From Candidatus Latescibacterota bacterium (GTDB lineage Bacteria > Latescibacterota > 4484-107), in NCBI GenBank assembly GCA_030613045.1, contig JAUWMS010000034.1:1-10833 (forward strand): 10,833 nt of DNA, read 5' to 3'. This document shows positions 1 to 5,558 of the stretch, piece after piece. A program made the position numbers and the translations under genes. How positions within the stretch are numbered: position 1 is the first letter of the stretch; every line of letters starts with the position of its first letter. The notes below the pieces were generated by a model. That model had not been told where the DNA came from. It worked only from the letters and a program-made list of their open reading frames with translations, and did not search any database.

Positions 1-16
1 GTGAGCGGGCCGACGC

Positions 17-118
17 CCGAGGCCAGAACTGTCCGGCCAGAAGCCAGAGGCCAGCCGTCAGAGGCCAGAATTCAGAGGCCAGAAGTCAGACGCCAGAAGG
101 CTGAGGTCGGAGGTCAGC
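17..118. repeat. degenerate heptamer repeat array
   Basis: From about base 17 to 118 the sequence is built from variants of a 7-bp unit YCAGARG. Units such as CCAGAAG, TCAGAGG, CCAGAAT and TCAGACG follow one another in register, degrading to GCTGAGG and TCGGAGG near the right end. The same heptamer forms a cleaner array at 5439-5527. No convincing gene lies in it: reading frames on both strands are short and repeat-driven. It sits directly upstream of the DUF4139 gene. Arrays of this type are scattered through intergenic DNA of several uncultured bacterial phyla; that comparison is from memory. Confidence 0.8.
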
Positions 119-158
119 TCGCAACCCGCGCAGGAATCTAAAAAAAATAATCCTATAT

Positions 159-165
159 AAGGAGG
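159..165 (+). promoter_or_regulatory. ribosome binding site of the DUF4139 gene
   Basis: AAGGAGG lies 6 nt before the ATG at 172. It fixes the start and is followed at once by a signal peptide. No clear -35/-10 pair was seen in the AT-rich stretch 138-158 ahead of it. Confidence 0.8.
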
Positions 166-171
166 CACCCG

Positions 172-1524
172 ATGAAAACACGTTGTATCGTCCTCATGCT
201 GATCCTGTGTACCTTCGCCCCGGTCGCCGCCGCGGAGATCGCGCTGACGGTGTACAACGACGATCTGGCGCTGGTAAAGGACGTGCGGGAACTCGCGCTG
301 AAGAAGGGCACCAACGATCTGAAATTTGAAGACGTGGCCGCGCAGATCGATCCCACGTCCGTGCATTTTCAGTCCCTGACCGCGCCGGAGAAAGTCGCGC
401 TCTTAGAGCAGAATTACGAGTACGATCTGGTCAACGCCTCGAAGATGCTGGAGAAATATGTGGACGAATCCATCCGCATCTTCGCGAAAGACGACCAGGT
501 TTTTGAGGGCGCGCTGCTGAGTGCATCCGGGGGAGATATTGTGCTGAAAAACCGGGACGGAGGCATCCGCGTAATTCGTTCCAAGGCCGTAGAGGGCATG
601 GAATTCCCGGACCTGCCCGAGGGATTGATCACGCGCCCGACCCTGATCTGGTCGCTGGACTGCAAACAAGCGGGCATGCACCGCACCGAGGTCAGCTACC
701 TGACCACCGGCATTCAGTGGCATGCGGAATACGTGGCCGTCGCCAACGAGGACGACACGGTTCTGGACCTTTCGGGATGGGTGTCCATAGACAACCGCTC
801 CGGCGCGACGTACAAAGACGCCAAGCTGAAATTGGTGGCCGGAACCGTGCATCGCGGGGAGGACTTCCGTCCCAAGCGCGCACCGAGGATGGCCTTGATG
901 GCGATGAAGGAAGAAGCGGGAGCGCCCTTTGAAGAACGGGCCTTCTTCGAGTATCACCTTTATACCCTTTCCCGTCCGGCTACGGTCAAAGACCGCCAGA
1001 TCAAGCAGCTCTCCCTGTTTCCAAATGCAAACGTGGCCGTAAAAAAAGTCTATTCGTACGACGGCGCGCGGGACGAGAAAAAGGTCAAGGTTAAGCTGGA
1101 ATTTGCAAACAGCAAAGAGGCGGGCCTGGGACTTGCCCTTCCAAAAGGCAAAGTGCGGGTGTACAAACGGGACGTGGACGAGGCCCTGGAGTTCATCGGG
1201 GAGGACCGCATTGATCACACCCCGAAGGACGAAGAAGTCCGCCTGAGGCTGGGGGACGCCTTCGACGTCATCGGCGAGCGTAAGGTGACCGGGCATCGGA
1301 AGATCTCGAAGCGGGTGACGGAGGAAACCGTGGAGATCGTCCTCCGAAATCACAAGGAGGAGGCGATCACCGTGCTGGTCATCGAGCACCTGTGGGGAGA
1401 CTGGGAGATCCTCACAAGTTCTATGGAGTATCGGAAGAAGGATGCGCGTACGGTGGAATTTGACGTGCCGGTGAAGAAGGACGGCGAGACGAAGGTGGAA
1501 TATACGGTGCGGTACGTGCGGTGA
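172..1524 (+). CDS. secreted DUF4139 domain-containing protein
   Basis: This 450-residue protein starts with a Sec signal peptide (residues 1-21, hydrophobic core VLMLIL, likely cleavage after Ala-Ala-Ala before Glu22), so it should be exported to the periplasm or outer surface. The mature part reads as a full-length DUF4139 protein. Around residues 25-70 it has the VYNDDLALVKDVREL and FEDVAAQIDPTSVHFQSL stretches. A central part holds LPEGLITRPTLIW and GWVSIDNRSGATYKDAKLKLVAG (about residues 148-225). The C-terminal beta-rich half has RVYKRD, GEDRIDHTPKDE, LRLGDAFDVIGERK and VIEHLWGDWEI. The family is widespread in Gram-negative and uncultured bacteria, and its molecular function is unknown. 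The AAGGAGG at 159-165 and the signal peptide support this start. The gene stands alone, with repeats on both sides and no visible operon partner. Confidence 0.9.
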   Translation: MKTRCIVLMLILCTFAPVAAAEIALTVYNDDLALVKDVRELALKKGTNDLKFEDVAAQIDPTSVHFQSLTAPEKVALLEQNYEYDLVNASKMLEKYVDESIRIFAKDDQVFEGALLSASGGDIVLKNRDGGIRVIRSKAVEGMEFPDLPEGLITRPTLIWSLDCKQAGMHRTEVSYLTTGIQWHAEYVAVANEDDTVLDLSGWVSIDNRSGATYKDAKLKLVAGTVHRGEDFRPKRAPRMALMAMKEEAGAPFEERAFFEYHLYTLSRPATVKDRQIKQLSLFPNANVAVKKVYSYDGARDEKKVKVKLEFANSKEAGLGLALPKGKVRVYKRDVDEALEFIGEDRIDHTPKDEEVRLRLGDAFDVIGERKVTGHRKISKRVTEETVEIVLRNHKEEAITVLVIEHLWGDWEILTSSMEYRKKDARTVEFDVPVKKDGETKVEYTVRYVR

Positions 1525-1530
1525 GGAAGG

Positions 1531-1577
1531 CGGGTAGAGGTAAAGGTAAAGGTAGAGACAAAGTCAGAGGTAAAGAA
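1531..1577. repeat. short GGTARA-type hexamer repeat
   Basis: Directly after the DUF4139 stop, the sequence runs as GGTAGA, GGTAAA, GGTAAA, GGTAGA, then GACAAA, GTCAGA, GGTAAA. This is a degenerate purine-rich hexamer array distinct from the heptamer arrays at 17-118 and 5439-5527. A 67-codon frame crosses it (1521-1724), but its predicted peptide is repeat-derived at the start and then runs into the antitoxin gene in another frame, so I do not call a gene. The stretch up to 1638 holds nothing else recognisable. Confidence 0.6.
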
Positions 1578-1654
1578 ATGGCTGGCGAAAGCAGGGCAGC
1601 AAGTTACAGCGATCCTGGATATGCAGGCGTAGCGGATGAAAGGAGGGGATGTAA

Positions 1655-1891
1655 ATGGCTCATGCTCAGGCTCTTTTGGACCAAGTCGTTTTGGAACTCC
1701 GCGATTTCCCCGAAGAGAAAGTAGTAGAGGTACTGGATTTCGTAGAGGTCCTCAAAAGCAGAAGGAGTGAGAAGCCGGCGATGGGTTCGGCGGAGGCGAT
1801 CCTGCCTTGGGGAGGTACGTGGCAGTTTGAGTCGGGGGAGTTGGAAAATCTGCTCCGGGACATGGAACAGTCGCGTGAGATGGAGGACTGA
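1655..1891 (+). CDS. VapB-type antitoxin (DUF2281-like)
   Basis: This is a 78-residue acidic protein directly upstream of, and overlapping, a PIN-domain toxin, so it is most likely the cognate antitoxin. The N-terminal half (residues 5-38) is a helical stretch, LLDQVVLELRDFPEEKVVEVLDFVEVLK. It follows the DUF2281-like pattern in which a Pro-Glu-Glu-Lys turn precedes a leucine-rich VLDFVE helix. The C-terminal 40 residues are acidic and Trp/Gly-containing, ending in a helix (LENLLRDMEQSREMED) suited to wrapping over a toxin active site. A good Shine-Dalgarno (AAGGAGG, 1640-1646) precedes the ATG. Its TGA shares its last A with the toxin ATG, an arrangement typical of translational coupling. 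Such pairs usually autorepress through the antitoxin, but no operator was identified here. No classical DNA-binding motif (AbrB or ribbon-helix-helix) is obvious. Confidence 0.75.
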   Translation: MAHAQALLDQVVLELRDFPEEKVVEVLDFVEVLKSRRSEKPAMGSAEAILPWGGTWQFESGELENLLRDMEQSREMED

Positions 1892-2298
1892 TGGCTGATT
1901 ATTTGCTGGATACGAACCACGTCAGCGCGTTCCTTGATGGGGAAGAGTCTGTGATCAGTCGTGTTGAGTCGGCCCGGGCCAGCCGGGATCGATTCGGGAT
2001 TTCGATGACCATATTGGGAGAACTCTACTTTGCGGCTTATGCGAGCCAAAGACGGGAAGTCAATTTAGCCCGACTTTTGGGAGTGCTCGATGAGGTCATC
2101 GTATGGGAGTATGACCATCGGGCTGCTGAGGAGTTCGGGCGTATCCAGGCAGAGCAGAAAGCCAAAGGGTTGCCTATCCCCTCTGCCGATGCCCAGATTG
2201 CTGCTGTGGCGCGGGCACATGGTCTTACCGTTCTATCCCGGGATCACCATTTTAGCTTTGTGAGTGGCATAAGGATTGAAAATTGGCTCCAAACTTGA
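1891..2298 (+). CDS. vapC: VapC-type PIN-domain ribonuclease toxin
   Basis: This 135-residue PIN-domain protein is of normal length for VapC toxins, which are Mg2+-dependent ribonucleases that cut specific RNAs and are neutralised by a partner antitoxin. The four conserved acidic positions are all visible: Asp7 in YLLDTNHVS, Glu44 in ILGELYFAA, Asp100 in PIPSADAQIAA, and Asp118 in VLSRDHHF. The closing IRIENW block is also typical of the subfamily. The catalytic set is complete, so the toxin should be active. The ATG overlaps the antitoxin stop by one base (TGATG). The gene ends only 13 bp from the end of the convergent pyrF gene, with no terminator hairpin in between, so transcripts from both sides probably run into each other. 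The family assignment is firm; the RNA target cannot be read from sequence. Confidence 0.92.
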   Translation: MADYLLDTNHVSAFLDGEESVISRVESARASRDRFGISMTILGELYFAAYASQRREVNLARLLGVLDEVIVWEYDHRAAEEFGRIQAEQKAKGLPIPSADAQIAAVARAHGLTVLSRDHHFSFVSGIRIENWLQT

Positions 2299-2311
2299 GG
2301 GAAGAAACCTT

Positions 2312-3118
2312 CTACTCCCTCTTCCGGCTCCGATGGATCGTCTCCCGCAAGCTTTCCGCCGCCTTTCTTGCGGCCTCCGCAAAATCCACTCCGCTGGACG
2401 CATACAGGATTCCCCGTGAGGAATTGAGGATCGCTCCTTCCCCGTTCGCATCCGTCCCGCACCGCACCGTCTTCGCTACGTCGCCGCCCTGAGCGCCGAG
2501 TCCGGGGATCAGAAAAGGCAGCCCCGGAGCGGCCTCCCGGATTTCCCGCAGTTCCTCCGGATGGGTGGCGCCCACCACCAGGCCGCAAGCGCCTCGTTCG
2601 CTCCACGCCACCGCTTTTTCCGCCATCCAGCGATACAACGGTTTTCCCTCACAACGTAGCCGCTGAAAGTCCGCCGAGCCTGGATTGGAGGTGAGACAAA
2701 GGATGAAGGCGCACCGTCCCTCATAGGCCAAAAACGGCTCTACCGCGTCGTAGCCCATATAGGCGTTTACGGTTACTGCGTCCACTCCCAATTCCTCGAA
2801 GAAAGCCCTGGCGTACATCCGGGCCGTGTTGCCGATGTCGCCCCGCTTGGCGTCCAAGATGACGGGGATGTCCTTTGGCACGGCACGGATCGTGTCTCGT
2901 AGTATGCGCCATCCCCGCGCACCCATCGCCTCGTAGAACGCGATGTTGGGTTTATACGCGCAGACCAGATCCGACGTGGCCTCGATGATAGCTCGATTGA
3001 AAGCCAGTACATCCCCGTTCAGCGAGGGGGGAATCCGATCCACATCCGTGTCCAACCCTACGCAGAGCAGACTTTGGTGCTTTCGACCGGCCGCTTTCAG
3101 TTTTTCAAAAAATCCCAT
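2312..3118 (-). CDS. pyrF: orotidine 5'-phosphate decarboxylase
   Basis: This 268-residue enzyme catalyses the last step of de novo UMP synthesis, OMP to UMP plus CO2, in the cytoplasm. The fold is a TIM barrel. The N-terminal LLCVGLDTDVDRIP, the Lys56 strand (CAYKPNIAFYEAMG) and the signature DAKRGDIGNTA are visible. The catalytic Lys-Asp-Lys-Asp set is Lys56, Asp89, Lys91 and Asp94. The C-terminal NSSRGILYAS carries the phosphate-binding arginine. Length and the DAKRGDIG motif fit the longer, type 2 PyrF branch rather than the E. coli type. The frame stays open upstream to an ATG at 3175, but the ATG at 3118 is chosen because GGAGGAGG sits 5 nt before it and because the 19 extra residues would overlap the promoter start region. 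No other pyrimidine gene is nearby. Confidence 0.93.
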   Translation of the reverse strand: MGFFEKLKAAGRKHQSLLCVGLDTDVDRIPPSLNGDVLAFNRAIIEATSDLVCAYKPNIAFYEAMGARGWRILRDTIRAVPKDIPVILDAKRGDIGNTARMYARAFFEELGVDAVTVNAYMGYDAVEPFLAYEGRCAFILCLTSNPGSADFQRLRCEGKPLYRWMAEKAVAWSERGACGLVVGATHPEELREIREAAPGLPFLIPGLGAQGGDVAKTVRCGTDANGEGAILNSSRGILYASSGVDFAEAARKAAESLRETIHRSRKRE

Positions 3119-3123
3119 GTCTG

Positions 3124-3131
3124 CCTCCTCC
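3124..3131 (-). promoter_or_regulatory. ribosome binding site that fixes the pyrF start
   Basis: On the minus strand GGAGGAGG lies 5 nt before the ATG at 3118. No comparable site precedes the alternative upstream ATG at 3175. Confidence 0.85.
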
Positions 3132-3177
3132 CACAAGAAGTTCGGTGCGATAGAAAAATAGGGGGGAAATGCCATGG

Positions 3178-3206
3178 AATATAGCGCATACGGGGGAACG
3201 TGTCAA
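3178..3206 (-). promoter_or_regulatory. sigma70-type promoter of pyrF
   Basis: On the minus strand a perfect -35 TTGACA (3206-3201) is followed after exactly 17 nt by TATATT (3183-3178). Transcription should start near 3171, giving a leader of about 50 nt to the pyrF ATG. No attenuator-like hairpin was seen in that short leader. Confidence 0.85.
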
Positions 3207-3281
3207 GAGGAATGTGCTGAACAAAAGGAAAAAGGCTGTGTGCTGCGCGGTGATGGACTTGTCTGCTGCACGGGTAGGCAC

Positions 3282-3314
3282 AAAAAAACGGCCGCTGATT
3301 TCTCAACGACCGTT
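3282..3314 (-). terminator. rho-independent terminator of the upstream RNA gene
   Basis: On the minus strand an 11-bp stem pairs ACGGTCGTTGA (3313-3303) with TCAGCGGCCGT (3298-3288) using two G-U pairs. The loop is GAAA, and seven U residues follow (3288-3282). It lies upstream of the pyrF promoter, so it cannot be a pyrF attenuator used from that promoter. It ends the transcript that starts near 3513. Confidence 0.85.
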
Positions 3315-3513
3315 CAGTAAAAAAGGGCTCTCCGCGAAAAAACGCTCTCCTGATATCTAAGGAGTAAAGGATTTTATAGCCGCCCGTCGCGTTTTGGCCT
3401 CGCTGCCTCACCTTATGGGGAGGGTCACGGCAAGCACCTCAGCATTGGGGGACAACCTTCATTGCATACTTGTTAAAGGTTTTTCGTGGAACGAGCCCTT
3501 TCTTATATGACTA
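3282..3513 (-). ncRNA. ssrS: structured non-coding RNA, probable 6S RNA
   Basis: A promoter (3548-3520) and a strong terminator (3313-3282) on the minus strand define a unit of about 230 nt with no credible reading frame. Its ends close by a long stem. Bases 3505-3493 pair with 3330-3318 (13 bp, one G-U). After a 2-nt bulge, 3490-3488 pair with 3333-3331. After a 1x1 mismatch, 3486-3480 pair with 3341-3335. The closed part is about 188 nt, the size of mature 6S RNA. Inside it, the 5' strand carries GTTGTCCCCC (about 3456-3447) and the 3' strand GCCAAAACGCGACG (3398-3385). These resemble the GUCCCC and GCCUUAAAACUGCGACG blocks I recall from the E. coli 6S central bubble. An apical arm can form from TTGCC (3433-3429) with GGCAG (3407-3403). 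6S RNA binds the sigma70 holoenzyme as a promoter mimic. The RNA gene is well supported; the 6S identity is an inference. Confidence 0.7.
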
Positions 3514-3519
3514 TGATAC

Positions 3520-3548
3520 AGTATATGAAAAAAACACCTCGAACGCAA
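3520..3548 (-). promoter_or_regulatory. sigma70-type promoter of the non-coding RNA
   Basis: On the minus strand TTGCGT (3548-3543), a 17-nt spacer and TATACT (3525-3520) form a promoter that would start transcription near 3513, just 5' of the closing stem of the RNA. Confidence 0.65.
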
Positions 3549-3813
3549 GCACTTTTTTCATAAACGCCGATTTTTTTTTGATCGTTGCTCCTTTCCTTCG
3601 TGCGTCTCTTTCGTAACGCTCTAATTTATCGAAGCTTTCCTGGATGAACGCTTCCTAAATCGCCAAAGCGATCATGCCGTCCCGGACAATCGGAGGTGCC
3701 CGTTTACGGCTTGAGGTGGCCCGAAGAAGCGGGAACGGAAGTAGGCTTCGTACTGCTTATCGGCGGAATGATGGGGGAGCTTTAGGAGTTTTTTTGTCCA
3801 GAGTTGAAAAATC
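3549..3813. other. gene-free stretch between the RNA gene and the dehydrogenase promoter
   Basis: No start codon with a ribosome site leads a convincing frame here. A stretch from about 3648 to 3779 on the plus strand reads protein-like for some 40 codons (including the peptide VPVYGLRWPEEAGTEVGFV) and then meets a stop. It lacks a plausible ATG and could be a remnant. The left part has a T9 run near 3571-3579. No terminator or strong inverted repeat was identified. Confidence 0.4.
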
Positions 3814-3842
3814 TTGACTTTTTTCCTTGATGGCTGTATACT
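3814..3842 (+). promoter_or_regulatory. sigma70-type promoter of the zinc dehydrogenase gene
   Basis: TTGACT (3814-3819), a 17-nt spacer and TATACT (3837-3842) are close to consensus. The start point would be near 3849, giving a leader of about 88 nt. An inverted repeat, TTCG-GA-CGAA (3847-3856), straddles the expected start point and could be an operator. Confidence 0.8.
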
Positions 3843-3936
3843 CGGGTTCGGACGAATCATTGTACCTTTTCGGTGGAATTAACCCCCTCCTCAGAAGATT
3901 TATGGCCATAGCAAGGAATATACAGGGAGCATAGCG

Positions 3937-4947
3937 ATGAAAGCGGTGGTTATAGAGAAACCGGGGAAACTTCGGGTGGCATCGGTGGATGATCCGGTTC
4001 CGGGGCCGGATGAAATTTTGATCGAGGTGAAAGCCGCCGGCGTGTGCGGAACCGATGTGCACATTTTCGAGGGCGCATTCACGTGCACCTATCCTCTGAT
4101 CCCCGGACATGAGTTCGCAGGGGAGGTGATCGAGGTGGGATCGGAGGTCGCCGGGCTGTCTCCGGGCCAGCGCGTGGCTGTGGATCCCAATGTGCCGTGC
4201 GGGGAGTGCTTTTTCTGCCGAAGAAATCAGCAGCATTTCTGTCGGAATCTGAAGGGCTATGGCGTGCTCGACTTGCCCGGAGGCTTTGCGGAGCGGGTCA
4301 ACGTCCGAGCGGCCAACGCGTTCTCCATCGGGGAACTATCCTACGAGGAGGGTGCACTCATCGAGCCGTTGGGCTGTGTGCTGCACGGGATCGAGTTGAT
4401 CCGGATCCAGCCGGGCGACGAAGTGCTGATTTTTGGGATGGGGCCTATCGGGCTGCTGTTGGCCCAGGTGTGCAAACTCAACGGTGCTTCCCTGATAGTC
4501 GGCGTGGATCGCGTCCGGGAGAACCTCGATCTGGCGGGGCGCATCGGCCTGGACGGGGGTTTCCTATCCAGGCCCGACGTCGAGGCAACGATTCGGGAGG
4601 CGTATCCTCTCGGCTTCGACGTGGTGATAGACGCTACGGGTGTGTCCGGGGTCGTGGAAAGCCTTCCGGGATATACGCGCGACGCCGGGAAAATCCTCTA
4701 CTTCGGCGTCTGTCCAAGGCATAGCCCGATTCGGCTCGATCCCTTCGACGTGTATCGCCGGGAGTTGAAAATCTTCGGCACGTTCAGTCTGCTCGCCAAC
4801 TTTGACCGGGCCATCCGTATAGTCGAGGCCGGCAGGGTGGATCTGGAGACGATCATCTCCCACCGGTTCGCTCTCGACGAGTTCGAGCGGGCGTTGATGT
4901 TAAAAATGGGCGAATTACCCGCACGAAAAATTATTATCGAACCGTGA
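3937..4947 (+). CDS. zinc-dependent medium-chain alcohol/polyol dehydrogenase
   Basis: This 336-residue protein belongs to the zinc MDR family, in the sorbitol/threonine dehydrogenase-like branch, which oxidises a secondary alcohol of a sugar, polyol or amino acid with NAD(P)+ in the cytoplasm. The catalytic zinc ligands Cys37 (GVCGTD), His58 and Glu59 (PGHE), and Glu143 (EPLG) are present. The four structural-zinc cysteines are Cys88, Cys91, Cys94 and Cys102. The Rossmann motif GMGPIG is at 167-172, and Asp191 at the end of the second strand suggests NAD+ over NADP+. All key residues are intact and the length is normal. The ATG has an AGGGAG site 7 nt upstream and a near-consensus promoter at 3814-3842. 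The gene converges on the thioesterase/SDR pair. The exact substrate is unknown; sugar or polyol oxidation is plausible given the isomerase and CBM9 neighbours to the right. Confidence 0.9.
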   Translation: MKAVVIEKPGKLRVASVDDPVPGPDEILIEVKAAGVCGTDVHIFEGAFTCTYPLIPGHEFAGEVIEVGSEVAGLSPGQRVAVDPNVPCGECFFCRRNQQHFCRNLKGYGVLDLPGGFAERVNVRAANAFSIGELSYEEGALIEPLGCVLHGIELIRIQPGDEVLIFGMGPIGLLLAQVCKLNGASLIVGVDRVRENLDLAGRIGLDGGFLSRPDVEATIREAYPLGFDVVIDATGVSGVVESLPGYTRDAGKILYFGVCPRHSPIRLDPFDVYRRELKIFGTFSLLANFDRAIRIVEAGRVDLETIISHRFALDEFERALMLKMGELPARKIIIEP

Positions 4948-4977
4948 GTAGTGAAGTCCAAGTGCGTTTCCCATGGC

Positions 4978-5006
4978 CTCGTTTTCAAGTAGGAAGTGGG
5001 AACGAG
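4978..5006. other. inverted repeat at a convergent gene boundary
   Basis: CTCGTTTTC (4978-4986) can pair with GGGAACGAG (4998-5006) through 9 bp including two G-U pairs on the plus strand. It lies between the ends of the dehydrogenase and the convergent thioesterase gene. Neither strand shows a T run after it, so it is at most a weak or rho-assisted stop. Confidence 0.35.
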
Positions 5007-5030
5007 ATGGAACCGGGCTCCTCACCCATT

Positions 5031-5414
5031 TCACGCGCTGTCGTTTTTGATCGGAATGGATTCCCCTGTTTCATCCACAGCCACATAAACCACTTCCGCC
5101 TTGGTCACCTCGACGGTTTCTCCGGTCCTGTGCCGCCGCTCGGCTTCCACTTCCACCTGTACGGTCACCGAAGTGTGTCCCACCCGCACGGTGCGCGCAT
5201 AAAAGCTCACCACATCGCCCACGTACACCGGCGCGGAGAATACCACCTCCCGCATGGCCACTGTCACGAAGCGCCTGGGGCCGTGCCTCCGTGCCTCTAT
5301 TTCGCCGGCCAGATCCAAATAGCTGAGAATGATTCCCCCGAAGATCGTCCCCAATCCATTCGTATCGCGGGGGAGCATCATCACCCGAATAGCCGGATCT
5401 CTTTTTGTAGCCAT
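5031..5414 (-). CDS. hotdog-fold acyl-CoA thioesterase (YciA/BFIT-like)
   Basis: This 127-residue protein is a single hotdog domain of the acyl-CoA hydrolase type, which cleaves acyl-CoA to free acid and CoA in the cytoplasm. The diagnostic N-terminal part is [19 protein letters not shown]: Asn19, the Gly-Gly at the start of the central helix, and the conserved helix acid Asp34, as in YciA. The strand [20 protein letters not shown] and the C-terminal [15 protein letters not shown] complete the fold. The frame allows an ATG at 5426, but that ATG is embedded in the GGAGG (5424-5420) that sits 5 nt before the ATG at 5414, so 5414 is the better start. It lies 144 nt downstream of the SDR gene on the same strand, separated by the heptamer array, so a shared transcript is possible. 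Substrate chain length cannot be predicted. Confidence 0.85.
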   Translation of the reverse strand: MATKRDPAIRVMMLPRDTNGLGTIFGGIILSYLDLAGEIEARRHGPRRFVTVAMREVVFSAPVYVGDVVSFYARTVRVGHTSVTVQVEVEAERRHRTGETVEVTKAEVVYVAVDETGESIPIKNDSA

Positions 5415-5419
5415 AATCG

Positions 5420-5424
5420 CCTCC
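5420..5424 (-). promoter_or_regulatory. ribosome binding site that fixes the thioesterase start
   Basis: On the minus strand GGAGG ends 5 nt before the ATG at 5414. It overlaps the alternative ATG at 5426, which itself has no ribosome site. Confidence 0.75.
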
Positions 5425-5438
5425 ATCGTTTCGAAAAT

Positions 5439-5527
5439 CAGGGGTCAGGGGCCGGAAGCCAGAAGTCAGAGGCCAGAAGTCAGAGGCCAGAAGCCAGAAG
5501 TCAGAGGCCAGAAGTCAGAAGTCAGAG
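5439..5527. repeat. heptamer repeat array with 14-bp higher-order unit
   Basis: Alternating heptamers CCAGAAG and TCAGAGG make a 14-bp unit, seen exactly at 5459-5472, 5473-5486 and 5494-5507. A lone CCAGAAG sits at 5487-5493 and variant units follow to 5527. Less perfect units extend left to about 5439. It fills most of the gap between the SDR and thioesterase genes and matches the older-looking array at 17-118. Confidence 0.9.
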
Positions 5528-5558
5528 TCTGCATTTTGCACTTCCCACCAGTCAGCCT

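Noticed and set aside
17..118. Heptamer array considered as a CRISPR array
   Set aside because: Units are 7 bp, contiguous and degenerate, without unique spacers of 30-40 bp. No cas genes are present.
403..1389. A 328-codon minus-strand frame inside the DUF4139 gene
   Set aside because: It is fully antisense to a strongly conserved protein, has no ribosome site and yields a peptide without recognisable motifs.
1521..1724. A 67-codon frame overlapping the end of the DUF4139 gene
   Set aside because: Its first part is translated hexamer repeat and its end overlaps the antitoxin gene in another frame. It has no ribosome site.
3282..3314. The hairpin with U run upstream of pyrF as a pyrimidine attenuator
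   Set aside because: A perfect TTGACA-17-TATATT promoter lies between it and pyrF, and a separate promoter with a self-closing RNA lies upstream of it, so it fits better as the terminator of that RNA.
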